Source: Novosphingobium guangzhouense (GTDB lineage: Bacteria; Pseudomonadota; Alphaproteobacteria; Sphingomonadales; Sphingomonadaceae). From it: DNA of 64,000 bases. Below the pieces are notes generated by a model, which was given only the letters and a program-made list of their open reading frames with translations, was not told where the DNA came from and made no database searches. A program made the position numbers and the translations under genes. Every line of letters begins with the position of its first letter. The first letter of the stretch is position 1. The stretch covers positions 62,001 to 126,000 of the forward strand of contig NZ_LYMM01000073.1 of NCBI RefSeq assembly GCF_002896965.1. Reading direction: 5' to 3'. This document shows positions 50,696 through 58,726 of this stretch, one piece after another.

Positions 50696-51054
50696 CCGCC
50701 GTTCCTCGATCGGATTTCGGCGATGGCAGCGAGCTGGTGCTCTGCACGGGCGCGGCGATGCGGGTTGTCCGACTGAAGGGCGAGGCGCGATGTGTGCTCC
50801 ACCGGGCCGTACCTGTCAGTCAGAACCGCGCCGTGTTTGAGCGCAGCCGCCTTCTTGCTCAGGCTGATGTCGAAGTGCACCCACGATGCATGGCGGTGCT
50901 TTCCGAACGACAGCGACGGGTGGCCCTGTATCCATTTGCGTTGGACGCCGATGGAATCGACCATGGCGAGCAGTTCTTCCAGCGTGTCGGCCCACAGGTG
51001 ACACATCACCATGTTACCGAAGCGGTGGCGGACGTCGTCGACGTAGCAGGTCAT
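50692..51054 (-). CDS. DUF4031 domain protein
   Basis: The 120-residue protein begins MTCYVDDVRHRFGNMVMCHLWADTLEELLAMVDSIGV and continues with LSKKAAALKHGAVL. This is the DUF4031 pattern seen in phages and mobile elements, with conserved Asp and His residues that suggest a nucleic-acid or nucleotide enzyme. The function is unknown. Its stop and start overlap both methyltransferase genes. Confidence 0.85.
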   Translation of the reverse strand: MTCYVDDVRHRFGNMVMCHLWADTLEELLAMVDSIGVQRKWIQGHPSLSFGKHRHASWVHFDISLSKKAAALKHGAVLTDRYGPVEHTSRLALQSDNPHRRARAEHQLAAIAEIRSRNGG

Positions 51055-52739
51055 GCCGCCAATACCCCCGGGTACTGGGCCAGATCGCTGGCCATGTTCG
51101 CGCGGATGAGCGCCTCGGCTACGGGCGGGCAGACGCTGTTGCCGATCATGCGGATCTGCGCAGCCTTGGAGAGGCGCTGCTCGATCCACTTGCCGCGAAT
51201 GAACTGGCGCACGATGGGATCAAGGACATAGCTGTCCGGGAAGCCTTGAGCGCGGGCCAGCTCGCGCGGGGTGAGCATGCGCAGACCGATATCGACGATC
51301 ACATAGGTGACCGCATCGATCGTCACCGTCACCACGGCATAGCGCGGCAGCGTCGTGATGGTGTCGAAAGGCTTCTCTACCGACTGGCTGGTGGCGGAGC
51401 CGTAGTATTTCACGAGGAAGGCAGCGACCTTTACCGCGCGCTCCATCATGGCGGGCGGCAAGTCGCCTTCCTCGATCAGCGTCGTCTCGACGACCCGCTG
51501 CTGGGTTCCTCTGGTAGTGATCGTGCTGAGCGGACGGGCTGCCGATCGGCCGGTGCTGTTGACGTTTCTTGGGCCGCCGTTCGCCTGCTCGATATGCGCG
51601 CAGACAATCGCCTGGTGCTGTCCGCCGGACGTGACTGTCTTCGCCGGCATTCGGATATCACCGCCGCTGGCAGTCCTGTTACTCCCCCTGAAATGGGTAA
51701 GGAACGCGGCGACCTGCGCGTGGCGTGGAGCACCGGCCATGACAGCATCCAGCGGTTCCGCAACCGACTTGCCCCGGCTGTTTTCCGCGAACTTCTCAAG
51801 GCTGATCGCAGCGGCATCCACGAGTGCGTATTCCCCGCCCTTGGCCGTGGTGATGGTCCTCAGTGGCTCGCGCGTGGTCCACGTGCGGGACGGGTTCCAC
51901 TTGCTGTTGGTGACCGGCACGATGAAGGGATCGGCCGCCTCTACCACGTGGCGCATGACTCCATGGGCGACGCGGCGGTTCGTATTCTCCGCCAGACCCC
52001 GGTCGCGGTCGAAGATCGACGGGCACGGAATGCTCCAGTCGATGCACTCGGCCGCTGTGCGGTAGGGCAGCAGCTTGCTCTTGATGACGCGGTTGTCGTT
52101 CGCCGGCGCATGGGTCGGCTTCGGCCACACGATCGGCTTTCCGTCGCTGCGCATCACGATATAGAGCCGCTTGCGCGAGGTGGGTGTGCCGTAGTCGCAG
52201 GCGCGCAGCTCGCGCCACTGAACTCGGTAGCCGAGGACGCGGATCGCGCGAATCCAGCGCTGGAATTCCTTGCCCTTCAGTTCGGGAATGATCCGACCGC
52301 CTTCGTCGAGCGGCCCCCACTGCTGCATTTCCTCGACGTTCTCGACGAAGCACATCTTGGGGCGGGTATCGCGCAGCCACGGGAGGATTTCGTCAGGCAG
52401 CTGGCGAATGTTCCGGTTCTTGACCGGGCCGCCCTTAGCCTTGCTGTGCTCCTTGCAGTCCGGCGAGAACCACGCGCCCCACACAGGCCGGAACCGCGTT
52501 GCCGCCAACGGCCAGGTGATCTTGATATCCTGACAGTGGTGCTCGGTCGTCGCGTGGTTTGCCCGGTGGATGGCGATTGCGCGCGGATCGTGGTTGATCG
52601 CGATGTCCACGTCGCGGCCAATCGCGGCGGCGATACCGGTGCTGGCCCCGCCGCCGCCGGCAAAGCCATCGACCCATATGCCCAGCGCTGCGGTGGCCGC
52701 GCCCAGCGGGGAGAGCACGGCGGATGCGGCAGCCATCAT
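51051..52739 (-). CDS. C5 cytosine DNA methyltransferase with PDC-type catalytic motif
   Basis: The ATG at 52739 overlaps the previous stop and gives 562 residues. Motif I is VDGFAGGGGAS near residue 23, motif IV is SPDCKEHSKAKGG with Cys95, motif VI is CFVENVEEM (Glu-Asn-Val at 133-135), motif VIII is TPTSRKRLYIV and motif X is IGNSVCPPVAEAL. The usual PCQ is PDC, with an Asp between Pro and Cys. Residues about 250-500 form a large target-recognition region with repeated TI-TTAKG/TITTRG/DTITTLPR segments. It probably methylates cytosine in a phage-specific sequence. Confidence 0.87.
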   Translation of the reverse strand: MMAAASAVLSPLGAATAALGIWVDGFAGGGGASTGIAAAIGRDVDIAINHDPRAIAIHRANHATTEHHCQDIKITWPLAATRFRPVWGAWFSPDCKEHSKAKGGPVKNRNIRQLPDEILPWLRDTRPKMCFVENVEEMQQWGPLDEGGRIIPELKGKEFQRWIRAIRVLGYRVQWRELRACDYGTPTSRKRLYIVMRSDGKPIVWPKPTHAPANDNRVIKSKLLPYRTAAECIDWSIPCPSIFDRDRGLAENTNRRVAHGVMRHVVEAADPFIVPVTNSKWNPSRTWTTREPLRTITTAKGGEYALVDAAAISLEKFAENSRGKSVAEPLDAVMAGAPRHAQVAAFLTHFRGSNRTASGGDIRMPAKTVTSGGQHQAIVCAHIEQANGGPRNVNSTGRSAARPLSTITTRGTQQRVVETTLIEEGDLPPAMMERAVKVAAFLVKYYGSATSQSVEKPFDTITTLPRYAVVTVTIDAVTYVIVDIGLRMLTPRELARAQGFPDSYVLDPIVRQFIRGKWIEQRLSKAAQIRMIGNSVCPPVAEALIRANMASDLAQYPGVLAA

Positions 52740-53155
52740 GCGACGCCTCCCGCCAGCATGGCCTGCCGGAGTTCGACCTTGCGCGCGATGATGCGCTGCC
52801 AAGTGTCTTCGTCGAGCAGTTCGATGACGGCGGCCTTCAGCGCGTCGAACTCGATGTCGTGGCGCACCGTCTTCATGTGTCGGTTGATCAGGCCGAGGCG
52901 GTTGCTGAAGCCCTGGATGCGCAGGCCGAGGACGGAAATGCCGTTCGTGTCGCGCTGGCGCTTGGCGGCTACCAGTTCCTGTTCGGCGCGGCACTTCTCG
53001 TGCAGCAGGCGGCGGCGTTCCGCCTCGCACTGGGGCAGCGTCATGTTGGCCAGATCGGGCAGCAGATCGTCCTGCACGCGGCGGGCGACCGGCTGCCCGT
53101 CGATCTCGTGGACCTTGTGGTAGCGCTGCTGGGACCGGGAAGCGTGCTTGTACAT
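52736..53155 (-). CDS. Phage helical hypothetical protein
   Basis: The ATG at 53155 gives 139 residues. MYKHASRSQQRYHKVHEIDGQPVARRVQDDLLPDLANMTL is followed by a Glu/Arg-rich helix (QCEAERRRLLHEKCRAEQELVAA) that may form a coiled coil. No family is recognised. Start and stop both overlap neighbours. Confidence 0.7.
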   Translation of the reverse strand: MYKHASRSQQRYHKVHEIDGQPVARRVQDDLLPDLANMTLPQCEAERRRLLHEKCRAEQELVAAKRQRDTNGISVLGLRIQGFSNRLGLINRHMKTVRHDIEFDALKAAVIELLDEDTWQRIIARKVELRQAMLAGGVA

Positions 53156-53499
53156 CAGACGCGCGCCTCCAGCGTCGCACGGGCCTCTCCGGCCGACATG
53201 CAGGTGCGCAGCAGCGCGTAATCCTCCTGAAGGTGCTCGGGGCAGTCGGGCCAGATCGGCGGGCGTCCCCGGCTGCGCGTCGCCATGGCCACGGCGTTGG
53301 CGGCCTGGCGTGCACGGCGTTCCTCGGTCGGAAGCTTCACGCCCCAGCGCGCGAGGTTCACCGCGAGCGAATTGCGGGCGATGCCGAACCGGCGGGCGAC
53401 CTGATCCAAGGATGCTCCGCCGAGGTACGCTTGGGTGATGCGGTGCCTGCGCTGCCACTGGCGGGAGCGCTGGAACGCGCGGGCGCTCTTAATCGGCAT
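53155..53499 (-). CDS. Small HTH-containing phage protein
   Basis: The ATG at 53499 gives 114 residues. RHRITQAYLGGASLDQVARRFGIARNSLAVNLARWGVKL is a clear homeodomain/resolvase-type helix-turn-helix, and WPDCPEHLQEDYALLRTCMSAGEARATL follows. It could regulate phage genes or act with the methyltransferases. It overlaps the next genes by short stretches. Confidence 0.75.
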   Translation of the reverse strand: MPIKSARAFQRSRQWQRRHRITQAYLGGASLDQVARRFGIARNSLAVNLARWGVKLPTEERRARQAANAVAMATRSRGRPPIWPDCPEHLQEDYALLRTCMSAGEARATLEARV

Positions 53500-53713
53500 A
53501 CCGGGCCGTCCTTTCGATTTCAGGGGGATTGCCCGGCACGCGGGCGTTGTAGGCAACGATCGTCTCCCGGATCGGCGTGCCGTCCGAGTAGGTGAACAAC
53601 TGCTGTTCCGCGTCCCACCGTCCGCTGTGCGGCCTGTTCGCGTCGTCGCGCAGGCAATGGCCCCGGCCGTTGTAGGCGCCCTCGTCGAGCGGGATGACGC
53701 GGAAGTGGGTCAC
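53489..53713 (-). CDS. Small phage protein of unknown function
   Basis: The 74-residue protein (MTHFRVIPLDEGAYNGRGHC...IERTARYAD) has no recognisable domain. It overlaps the DUF5131 stop and the HTH gene start, consistent with the packed operon. Composition is coding-like. Confidence 0.6.
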   Translation of the reverse strand: MTHFRVIPLDEGAYNGRGHCLRDDANRPHSGRWDAEQQLFTYSDGTPIRETIVAYNARVPGNPPEIERTARYAD

Positions 53714-55032
53714 GACGGCATGCCGTTGTGTTCGGTGCCGTCGCGATCCAGTAAGCGACCGGCGCGCTTCTTGCCGATCTTCATCATCTGCATGGAATTG
53801 CGATGGCCGCTGGCGAAGATGCCGTTAGCCGGATCTTCGCCGTGCGCCCGCGACCAGCAGTCCAGATCGAACCGCCGACCAGTGCCCCACAAGATGCATT
53901 GCTCGACCTTGCAGCGGCGAGGGCCTTCGAAATACTTCGGCTGCTGATAAAGGAATTCGTCCATCTCGTCGGTGTCGGGCATCGCGCAGACGGGAGCCCA
54001 TTCGCCCCACTGCTTGAAGAAGAACGGCACCCCGGCCTCCGCGCACTGGTCGCGCAGGTTCCATGCCCACTGGGGATGCATCGGTCGGGCGCCGTGACCG
54101 CTTTCACCGCCGACGACGACCCAGTCGATATGCGGGTCGGGGTCGCCGTAGATACCGGTAATCGTCTCTTCGGCATCCCAATGAAGGCCGGTCAGAGCAT
54201 CGACGCCCGCGAGGCCATCGGCCGCCTCGCCCGGGCGCGTGCGCAGGGTGATGTCGGTCAGATCGACCGGGCCTAGAAGTGGTTCGCACGAGAGCCAGCG
54301 GACAGCGGCAGGCGTGGCGAGCAGATCGGGAATGCGCTCCTCGGCGCGCTGCTGATCCTCGACCGACACGCCCAGCCACACGTTCGGCAGCGGCCATGCA
54401 ATCCGAGAGGGATATTCCGCATCCGGCTCGTCCCTGCGCCAGCAAACATGGGCGCAGCCGCCATCGACCGTCCAAGCGGTCAGCGCCCCAACGTGGCGCC
54501 ACCATTCCTTCATCTTCGCATTGAAGCGGCGAGAGTTGGCGCGAGAGAACTCAGGTCCGTCATCGGACGTCGGGCGGGCCTGCCAGATGGCGTGCGCGGC
54601 CACGCATATGCGTCGGACCAAGCCCTTCGCCGACAGATAACCCCTCATTCGGTCCGCGCGCTTCGTCAGCACCTGAAAGGTGTGCTGCGGGCACAGGGCC
54701 ATGACGGCGAACACCTGGTCTATCCATTCGTCCGGGACGGACTCGTGGAACAGGTCGGAGGTGGAGCACACGAAGATGAGGCGCGGCTTGCGCCACGACA
54801 GCGGCTTCAGCAGCTCGGCGTCGACGAACCGGACGACGCCGGTCCAGCGATGATCCTTGCCCTGCGGTGTGCTGACAATCGTCGCCAGCCCCTCGCCCCA
54901 CTGGCCGGGGTCGGAAAACCGCGCGGCCATGATCTCCGCATAGCAGTTCCGGCAACCCTCGCTCGCGCGGGTGCAGCCCTTGACCGGCGTCCACGTCGCG
55001 TCGGTCCATTCGATGGCGGTGCGGTCAGCCAT
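53710..55032 (-). CDS. DUF5131 (phage Gp37/Gp68-like) protein, radical-SAM-type cysteine motif
   Basis: The 440-residue protein starts MADRTAIEWTDATWTPVKGC and has CTRASEGCRNCYAEIMAARF near residue 20, a Cys-x6-Cys-x2-Cys cluster. RLIFVCSTSDLFHESVPDEWIDQVFAVM, VLTKRADRMRGYL, NVWLGVSVEDQQRAEERIP and WVVVGGESGHGARPMHPQWAW are the core DUF5131 motifs. The family is widespread in phages and is related to radical-SAM barrels; its substrate is unknown. The C-terminal tail (FASGHRNSMQMMKIGKKRAG) is a further conserved block. Confidence 0.88.
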   Translation of the reverse strand: MADRTAIEWTDATWTPVKGCTRASEGCRNCYAEIMAARFSDPGQWGEGLATIVSTPQGKDHRWTGVVRFVDAELLKPLSWRKPRLIFVCSTSDLFHESVPDEWIDQVFAVMALCPQHTFQVLTKRADRMRGYLSAKGLVRRICVAAHAIWQARPTSDDGPEFSRANSRRFNAKMKEWWRHVGALTAWTVDGGCAHVCWRRDEPDAEYPSRIAWPLPNVWLGVSVEDQQRAEERIPDLLATPAAVRWLSCEPLLGPVDLTDITLRTRPGEAADGLAGVDALTGLHWDAEETITGIYGDPDPHIDWVVVGGESGHGARPMHPQWAWNLRDQCAEAGVPFFFKQWGEWAPVCAMPDTDEMDEFLYQQPKYFEGPRRCKVEQCILWGTGRRFDLDCWSRAHGEDPANGIFASGHRNSMQMMKIGKKRAGRLLDRDGTEHNGMPS

Positions 55033-55381
55033 TGGCGGAATCCTCCGCCGGAATGTGCCCGTCGATATCGAGGACGGTCAGGCTGCACTGGTCCTGCAGG
55101 AAGTGGTCGCAGGCCGCAGCGAGACGACCGACTGCGCTGACGTATTCCGCGTTCAGCTGGTCGGTCTGCGGGTAGCTGTCGGCCTCGATCCGCGCAGTGC
55201 GCAACAGCGCCTCGGCCAGCACGGCAACGGGCTCCGGGTCGCCGAAGGGCGAGAAGCCATCCGCGCCTTCACGATGGAAGCGCAGCAGCTCGGACGCGCC
55301 GCTGATGGCGAGTTCACCGGCGATCAGCGCGTAACGCTGGTGGCCGGGCGTGATGAGGGTGTCAGGCAGGGTGTCAGCCAT
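55025..55381 (-). CDS. Phage hypothetical protein
   Basis: The 118-residue protein starts MADTLPDTLITPGHQRYAL and contains helical segments (VAVLAEALLRTARIEADSYP, SAVGRLAAACDHFLQDQCSL). It overlaps DUF5131 and the next gene. No known domain was recognised. Confidence 0.65.
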   Translation of the reverse strand: MADTLPDTLITPGHQRYALIAGELAISGASELLRFHREGADGFSPFGDPEPVAVLAEALLRTARIEADSYPQTDQLNAEYVSAVGRLAAACDHFLQDQCSLTVLDIDGHIPAEDSANG

Positions 55382-55649
55382 GACGGCGGCGCCCACGAGG
55401 CGGGTTGATGCCGCCGCCATCTACATCGACGCCACGTTCCATCAGGGCATCGCGCCAGAGCGCGCGCATCTCTTCGGTGCAGTGCTCCATGGCATCCAGC
55501 CACGTGGGGCCGCGACCGTGCTCCATGTTGAAGGTCATCTGGTAATAGATGCTCTGCGCGTTGTGCGGCAGTTCCGGCTCGTGGTCGCTGGCGCACACCT
55601 GGCACTTGTCCGGGTGGGGCGGCAGGACGAACATCGTGTGTTCCGTCAT
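55374..55649 (-). CDS. Small phage protein with a cysteine pair
   Basis: The ATG at 55649 gives 91 residues with HPDKCQVCASDHEPELPHNAQSIYYQM and HGRGPTWLDAMEHCTEEMRALWRDAL. The latter segment recurs in phage proteins as I remember it. A metal-binding role of the Cys/His residues is possible. It overlaps its downstream neighbour by eight bases. Confidence 0.65.
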   Translation of the reverse strand: MTEHTMFVLPPHPDKCQVCASDHEPELPHNAQSIYYQMTFNMEHGRGPTWLDAMEHCTEEMRALWRDALMERGVDVDGGGINPPRGRRRHG

Positions 55650-55674
55650 CGCTGGTGCTCCGGTGGATTGTGTG

Positions 55675-55720
55675 AGGATCGCCGCCGCCCGGAGGGGCAA
55701 TTCTTGGCGGCGGCGATCCT
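55675..55720. repeat. Perfect 15-bp inverted repeat in the leftward phage operon
   Basis: AGGATCGCCGCCGCC at 55675-55689 and its exact complement at 55706-55720 flank a 16-base loop. It lies in the only sizeable gap of the operon (55650-55772), upstream of the 91-residue protein. No T-run follows on either strand, so it may be an mRNA processing or attenuation hairpin. Confidence 0.75.
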
Positions 55721-55772
55721 CGTGCAGGCCGGGGTGGGTTGGGACAGAGGCCCGAGCCTGCGGGGGAAGAAG

Positions 55773-55991
55773 TCAGGTGAAGAGGTGGATCAGGCCGAAG
55801 CAGATGGCGCTGGGCAGAACGATCATCAGCAGGACCGTCAGCGCGAAACAGCTGTAGGGCGAGCGGGCGAACCAGGTGTCGAACCGGTCAAGCTCGACCG
55901 GATCGCCGATGCTGGCGCGGAGGTCGGCGGCCGGGACCATGCCGCCGCGCGCGGGGCTGTAGATCATGGGATCGAGGGGATGCCTGGTCAC
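55773..55991 (-). CDS. Small membrane protein
   Basis: A GTG at 55991 overlaps the previous stop (GTGA) and starts 72 residues: a polar N-terminal part and one C-terminal hydrophobic helix (CFALTVLLMIVLPSAICFGLI). No phage lysis or exclusion family is recognised. Confidence 0.6.
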   Translation of the reverse strand: MTRHPLDPMIYSPARGGMVPAADLRASIGDPVELDRFDTWFARSPYSCFALTVLLMIVLPSAICFGLIHLFT

Positions 55992-56437
55992 GCGGCTTTC
56001 CTTTCGGGCTGGGCTGCAGGCTCGGCCGCGCGCCATGGCACCGCGACGTCAAGCGCGCGGGACAGGGCGATCAGATCGCGAGCCTGCTGAAGGGTGGTTT
56101 CGCCGGGCTCCTGCGTTTGGCGTTCGACCGCGCGGTTGGTAGCCGTGCCCAGTTCGGGTTCCCATTCGTGCCGGTCGGCGTAATCGTCGGCCAACATCGA
56201 GCGGCGGTCGGCATCGGTCAGCCTCCCGACCAGAGCGAACATGGTATTCAGCTGCACCGCCACGTCGGAAGGCAGCGCGCTGATTTCCACGTCAGTGCGC
56301 AGGGCGATGGAGAGCCAGCGCCACCATGCGGCCTGCGCCCGTTCGAGCGGCCATTGCTTGCGGGCGACCATGGCGCGCAGAAGCGCGTCGCGGCGGCGCC
56401 ATTCGCGGGTGGCGATGGTGACGAGAGCGTCAGCCAT
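55988..56437 (-). CDS. Phage hypothetical protein
   Basis: The 149-residue protein begins MADALVTIATREWRRRDALLRAMV and is helix-rich and Arg/Trp-rich (AQAAWWRWLSIALRTDVEIS). It ends QPERKAA and overlaps both neighbours. No domain was recognised. Confidence 0.65.
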   Translation of the reverse strand: MADALVTIATREWRRRDALLRAMVARKQWPLERAQAAWWRWLSIALRTDVEISALPSDVAVQLNTMFALVGRLTDADRRSMLADDYADRHEWEPELGTATNRAVERQTQEPGETTLQQARDLIALSRALDVAVPWRAAEPAAQPERKAA

Positions 56438-56939
56438 TTTCCCGGCCTTTGCGCTGCGGTGCGGTTGCAGAGACGTCTTCTGCGTCTACGCTCTGAGCTT
56501 CCGAATCGCCCGAAGGATCAGCGAATTGACCGTTTCCCAGATGCTCCCCGACAAAGCCCCTCTGGTCGAAGAGCGAAACGGGATGGTTGCCGTGTGGGAC
56601 GGTGATGAAGCCGACCCCGGAGGCATCCTGATGAGCGCGGGTGCCGCCATCGACACCGGCTTCGCGTTGCTCGCCGAAGGTGCGCGGCAGAGCGGTGGGC
56701 TGATCCAACCGGTCAGATCCACGATCGGAATAGAAATTGCTGAGGAAGTGGACGAAGATGTGGCGGCACGTCTCGTTCTCAACCTGGACGGTGCACCCAT
56801 CGCAATCGAGATCAATGCAACGAATGTGGCCGAGATCGCTGCCGCACTTGGGGCAATTTCCCGCGAAATCGGCTGACAATTCGCGGGTGGTCACAGGCTG
56901 TCCACCTGTCAGGTGCTTAATACGCACAAAATCACCCAT
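56430..56939 (-). CDS. Putative zinc-finger phage protein (strand ambiguous)
   Basis: The 169-residue minus-strand frame has CPKCGSDLGHIRC and CDGCTVQVENETC, a credible zinc ribbon, and overlaps both neighbours by eight bases as the rest of the operon does. A plus-strand frame of the same region ending at 56876 (LDGAPIAIEINATNVAEIAA) also looks protein-like. I favour minus for the cysteines and the gene spacing. The C-terminal part is low in recognisable features. Confidence 0.55.
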   Translation of the reverse strand: MGDFVRIKHLTGGQPVTTRELSADFAGNCPKCGSDLGHIRCIDLDCDGCTVQVENETCRHIFVHFLSNFYSDRGSDRLDQPTALPRTFGEQREAGVDGGTRAHQDASGVGFITVPHGNHPVSLFDQRGFVGEHLGNGQFADPSGDSEAQSVDAEDVSATAPQRKGRENG

Positions 56940-57432
56940 TGCCGCGCTCCCGCTCTGCCAAGCGAAGGCCGACGCGGACGGTGAAGCCTTCGCTGTCCTT
57001 GCGTGAGAAAAAGCCGCGTTCGGTCAGTTCGCGCCCGAAGCGGGTCTGGTGCCAGCGGCCGGTATGCGGTTCGGCATGCCCGGAGGCGGCGCACCATTCG
57101 ATGAAATCGCGGTAGAGGTTGGACGCGCGCGACTTCGCCAGGCGATCCGTTGCGGTGCAGCGGGCCGAAAGCCAGTCGTCGACCGGGTTGCCGCCAATGT
57201 TCGCGGGGGCCAGACCGAACGCCACGGGGCACGCATCCTGAAAGCGGGTCTGTGCTGCCGCCAGCGTCTCTGCGGCTTCGCGCACCCTGTCCTGAGCGCG
57301 ATGCAGATCGGCCAAAGCGGACTGATAGGTGCTCTGCGCGATCTTCACGGAATCGGCCAGCGTGGCCAGCTGCGATACCTGAAAGGCGGTTGCGCCGCCG
57401 GCGGCGCTGTCGATCGAGCGGACGGCGCTCAC
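56932..57432 (-). CDS. Phage protein with D5-type C-terminal helical segment
   Basis: The 166-residue protein has an N-terminal helical region (KIAQSTYQSALADLHRAQDRVREAAETL), probably coiled-coil. Its C-terminal part SNLYRDFIEWCAASGHAEPHTGRWHQTRFGRELTERGF recalls the winged-helix end of D5/P4-type primases. The function is unknown. It overlaps the next gene's stop (ATGA-type spacing). Confidence 0.65.
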   Translation of the reverse strand: MSAVRSIDSAAGGATAFQVSQLATLADSVKIAQSTYQSALADLHRAQDRVREAAETLAAAQTRFQDACPVAFGLAPANIGGNPVDDWLSARCTATDRLAKSRASNLYRDFIEWCAASGHAEPHTGRWHQTRFGRELTERGFFSRKDSEGFTVRVGLRLAERERGNG

Positions 57433-57713
57433 CGGCGGCTACCCTTGGTGCGACCCGAGGGCTTGCGCGGGGTCCCCGCGGGGGCGTGAAGTTCGGGCTG
57501 TTCGGTTTCGCGGAGGGCGGACAGCGGGACGGTGCGGTTGCCGCTGGCGGCCTCGCGCGGGGCGAGGCGATCGCGGATGGCGATCAGCACCAGGTCCTCG
57601 GGCTTATGCGAGATGATCCGCACCTTGCGGACGACCGGCTTATCCAGACAGTCGATGTCGTCGATGTAGGCGGTGGACCCGGCGTGCGGGTACGGGGCGC
57701 TGACGTTCAGCAT
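57429..57713 (-). CDS. First gene of the leftward phage operon, unknown function
   Basis: An ATG at 57713 has GGAG six bases upstream and gives 94 residues (MLNVSAPYPHAGSTAYIDDIDCLDKP...), with a basic tail rich in Arg/Lys (GTPRKPSGRTKGSRR). A more distal ATG at 57779 overlaps the operator. It is the promoter-proximal gene of the leftward operon ending at the integrase. No family is recognised. Confidence 0.62.
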   Translation of the reverse strand: MLNVSAPYPHAGSTAYIDDIDCLDKPVVRKVRIISHKPEDLVLIAIRDRLAPREAASGNRTVPLSALRETEQPELHAPAGTPRKPSGRTKGSRR

Positions 57714-57753
57714 TGCGATCTCCAGCAGGCGGGGTGCCTGTTGGGGCGATACA

Positions 57754-57802
57754 TGCGATAATCGCACTTCTTGCGTCAAGCATTAAAAGTGCGAATATCG
57801 CA
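57754..57802. promoter_or_regulatory. Two repressor operator sites at the leftward/rightward phage promoter
   Basis: TGCGATAATCGCA (57754-57766) and TGCGAATATCGCA (57790-57802) are 13-bp palindromes of the form TGCGA-N3-TCGCA, with centres 36 bp apart. The second is part of a 21-bp stretch identical to one at 58710-58730. They lie between the start of the leftward operon (57713) and the rightward gene at 57890, so one repressor could shut both. Confidence 0.85.
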
Positions 57803-57889
57803 TTTCACAAGTTCAGGGCTTCAATTTGTTCATTTTATGTTCTTATGATGCGACCGAACGTTGAGGTCGAATCAAGGCTGGAGGTGACG

Positions 57890-58075
57890 ATGTTGCTGTA
57901 TCGAGTGCGAGTGTTCGGGAAGCCCAGGGCGCCTTGGCGGCGCGTGAAAAAGCAGGCCCAACAAGACGCGCTTGAGCTGGGCCTTGGGTCATTTGACGAA
58001 TGGGGAAAGTTCTTCGTGTCCGTCCCCGGAGAGATCGAGGAACTGCACGAGCGCTTTGTTAGCGAGTCCGCCTAG
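57890..58075 (+). CDS. Small phage early protein
   Basis: The ATG at 57890 has GGAGGTGACG upstream, close to a perfect ribosome binding site, and gives 61 residues (MLLYRVRVFGKPRAPWRRVK...ELHERFVSESA). It is downstream of the 57754-57802 operators and converges with the repressor gene, whose 3' end it overlaps by 17 bases. No domain is recognised. It could be an early regulator or an anti-host protein. Confidence 0.7.
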   Translation: MLLYRVRVFGKPRAPWRRVKKQAQQDALELGLGSFDEWGKFFVSVPGEIEELHERFVSESA

Positions 58076-58643
58076 GCAAATCGACGTCGCGCATCGTGTA
58101 GGAATAGACGCGACCGACGACGACGATAGGCTCGCTCCCGAGCAGCATTTCCTGATGCGAATCGTCAGTCGATAGAGGGACAAGGCGCGCAGGGTCTGCC
58201 TGAAATTCCTTATACGTTGTCCGGCCGTCTTCGGTCTGAATAACGTACCTTTTCCCAGGCCACAGCGCCTTATCATCCGGGTCAATCGTGAGAGTCGTGC
58301 CACTCGGCACGACCAAATCCATTGAATTGCCCTCTACGGTCAGGGCGTAGGCGTTAGGTGGAGTTTCGGGGTCAGAGACCGCAATGCGCCGTCCGCCGAT
58401 CTGCTCGGCGGCCTGAAACTTTCCTGCCGGGACGGACCCGAGCAAAGGAATGGTTCGAATGCGATGAGCAAGGTCTTCCGGCGCTAGGACTTCCTGGATC
58501 GCAACCAACTCATCGGCGGTAAGCTTCCTGCCTCCTCGCAGCGCTTTGCCAAGGTAATTGCTGTTCATCCCGATCGCCTCGGCAAGGTCGACAATCGACA
58601 TGTTACGAGCGTCAAGCTCTGCTCTAATGTCCTGTGGGCGCAT
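58059..58643 (-). CDS. CI/LexA-type repressor with S24 peptidase domain
   Basis: The ATG at 58643 gives 194 residues. Residues about 1-45 are an HTH (MSIVDLAEAIGMNSNYLGKALRGGRKL). The C-terminal S24 domain has the cleavage pair Ala73-Gly74 (GSVPAGKF), catalytic Ser107 (EGNSMDLV) and Lys145 (TTYKEF). It should be cleaved when RecA is activated by DNA damage, which would induce the prophage. It faces the Cro/YdaS-like gene across the operator at 58714. Confidence 0.93.
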   Translation of the reverse strand: MRPQDIRAELDARNMSIVDLAEAIGMNSNYLGKALRGGRKLTADELVAIQEVLAPEDLAHRIRTIPLLGSVPAGKFQAAEQIGGRRIAVSDPETPPNAYALTVEGNSMDLVVPSGTTLTIDPDDKALWPGKRYVIQTEDGRTTYKEFQADPARLVPLSTDDSHQEMLLGSEPIVVVGRVYSYTMRDVDLPRRTR

Positions 58644-58670
58644 GCTCCCTACGTGAATTGGGCTACAATT

Positions 58671-58726
58671 ATCGCAACGGCTTAAATCGCACTCGCCCCT
58701 CTTGACCTTAAAGTGCGAATATCGCA
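58671..58726. promoter_or_regulatory. Repressor operator and half-sites at the repressor/Cro promoter
   Basis: TGCGAATATCGCA at 58714-58726 is a full operator, just upstream of the Cro-like gene's ribosome site. Two right-hand half-sites ATCGCA lie at 58671-58676 and 58686-58691 towards the repressor gene. On the minus strand the first reads TTGCGATAAT and overlaps a likely -10 box for the repressor, which would allow autoregulation. Confidence 0.75.

Noticed and set aside
50886..53123. 745-residue plus-strand frame across the methyltransferase genes
   Set aside because: It opposes several overlapping minus genes with recognised motifs and has shadow composition.
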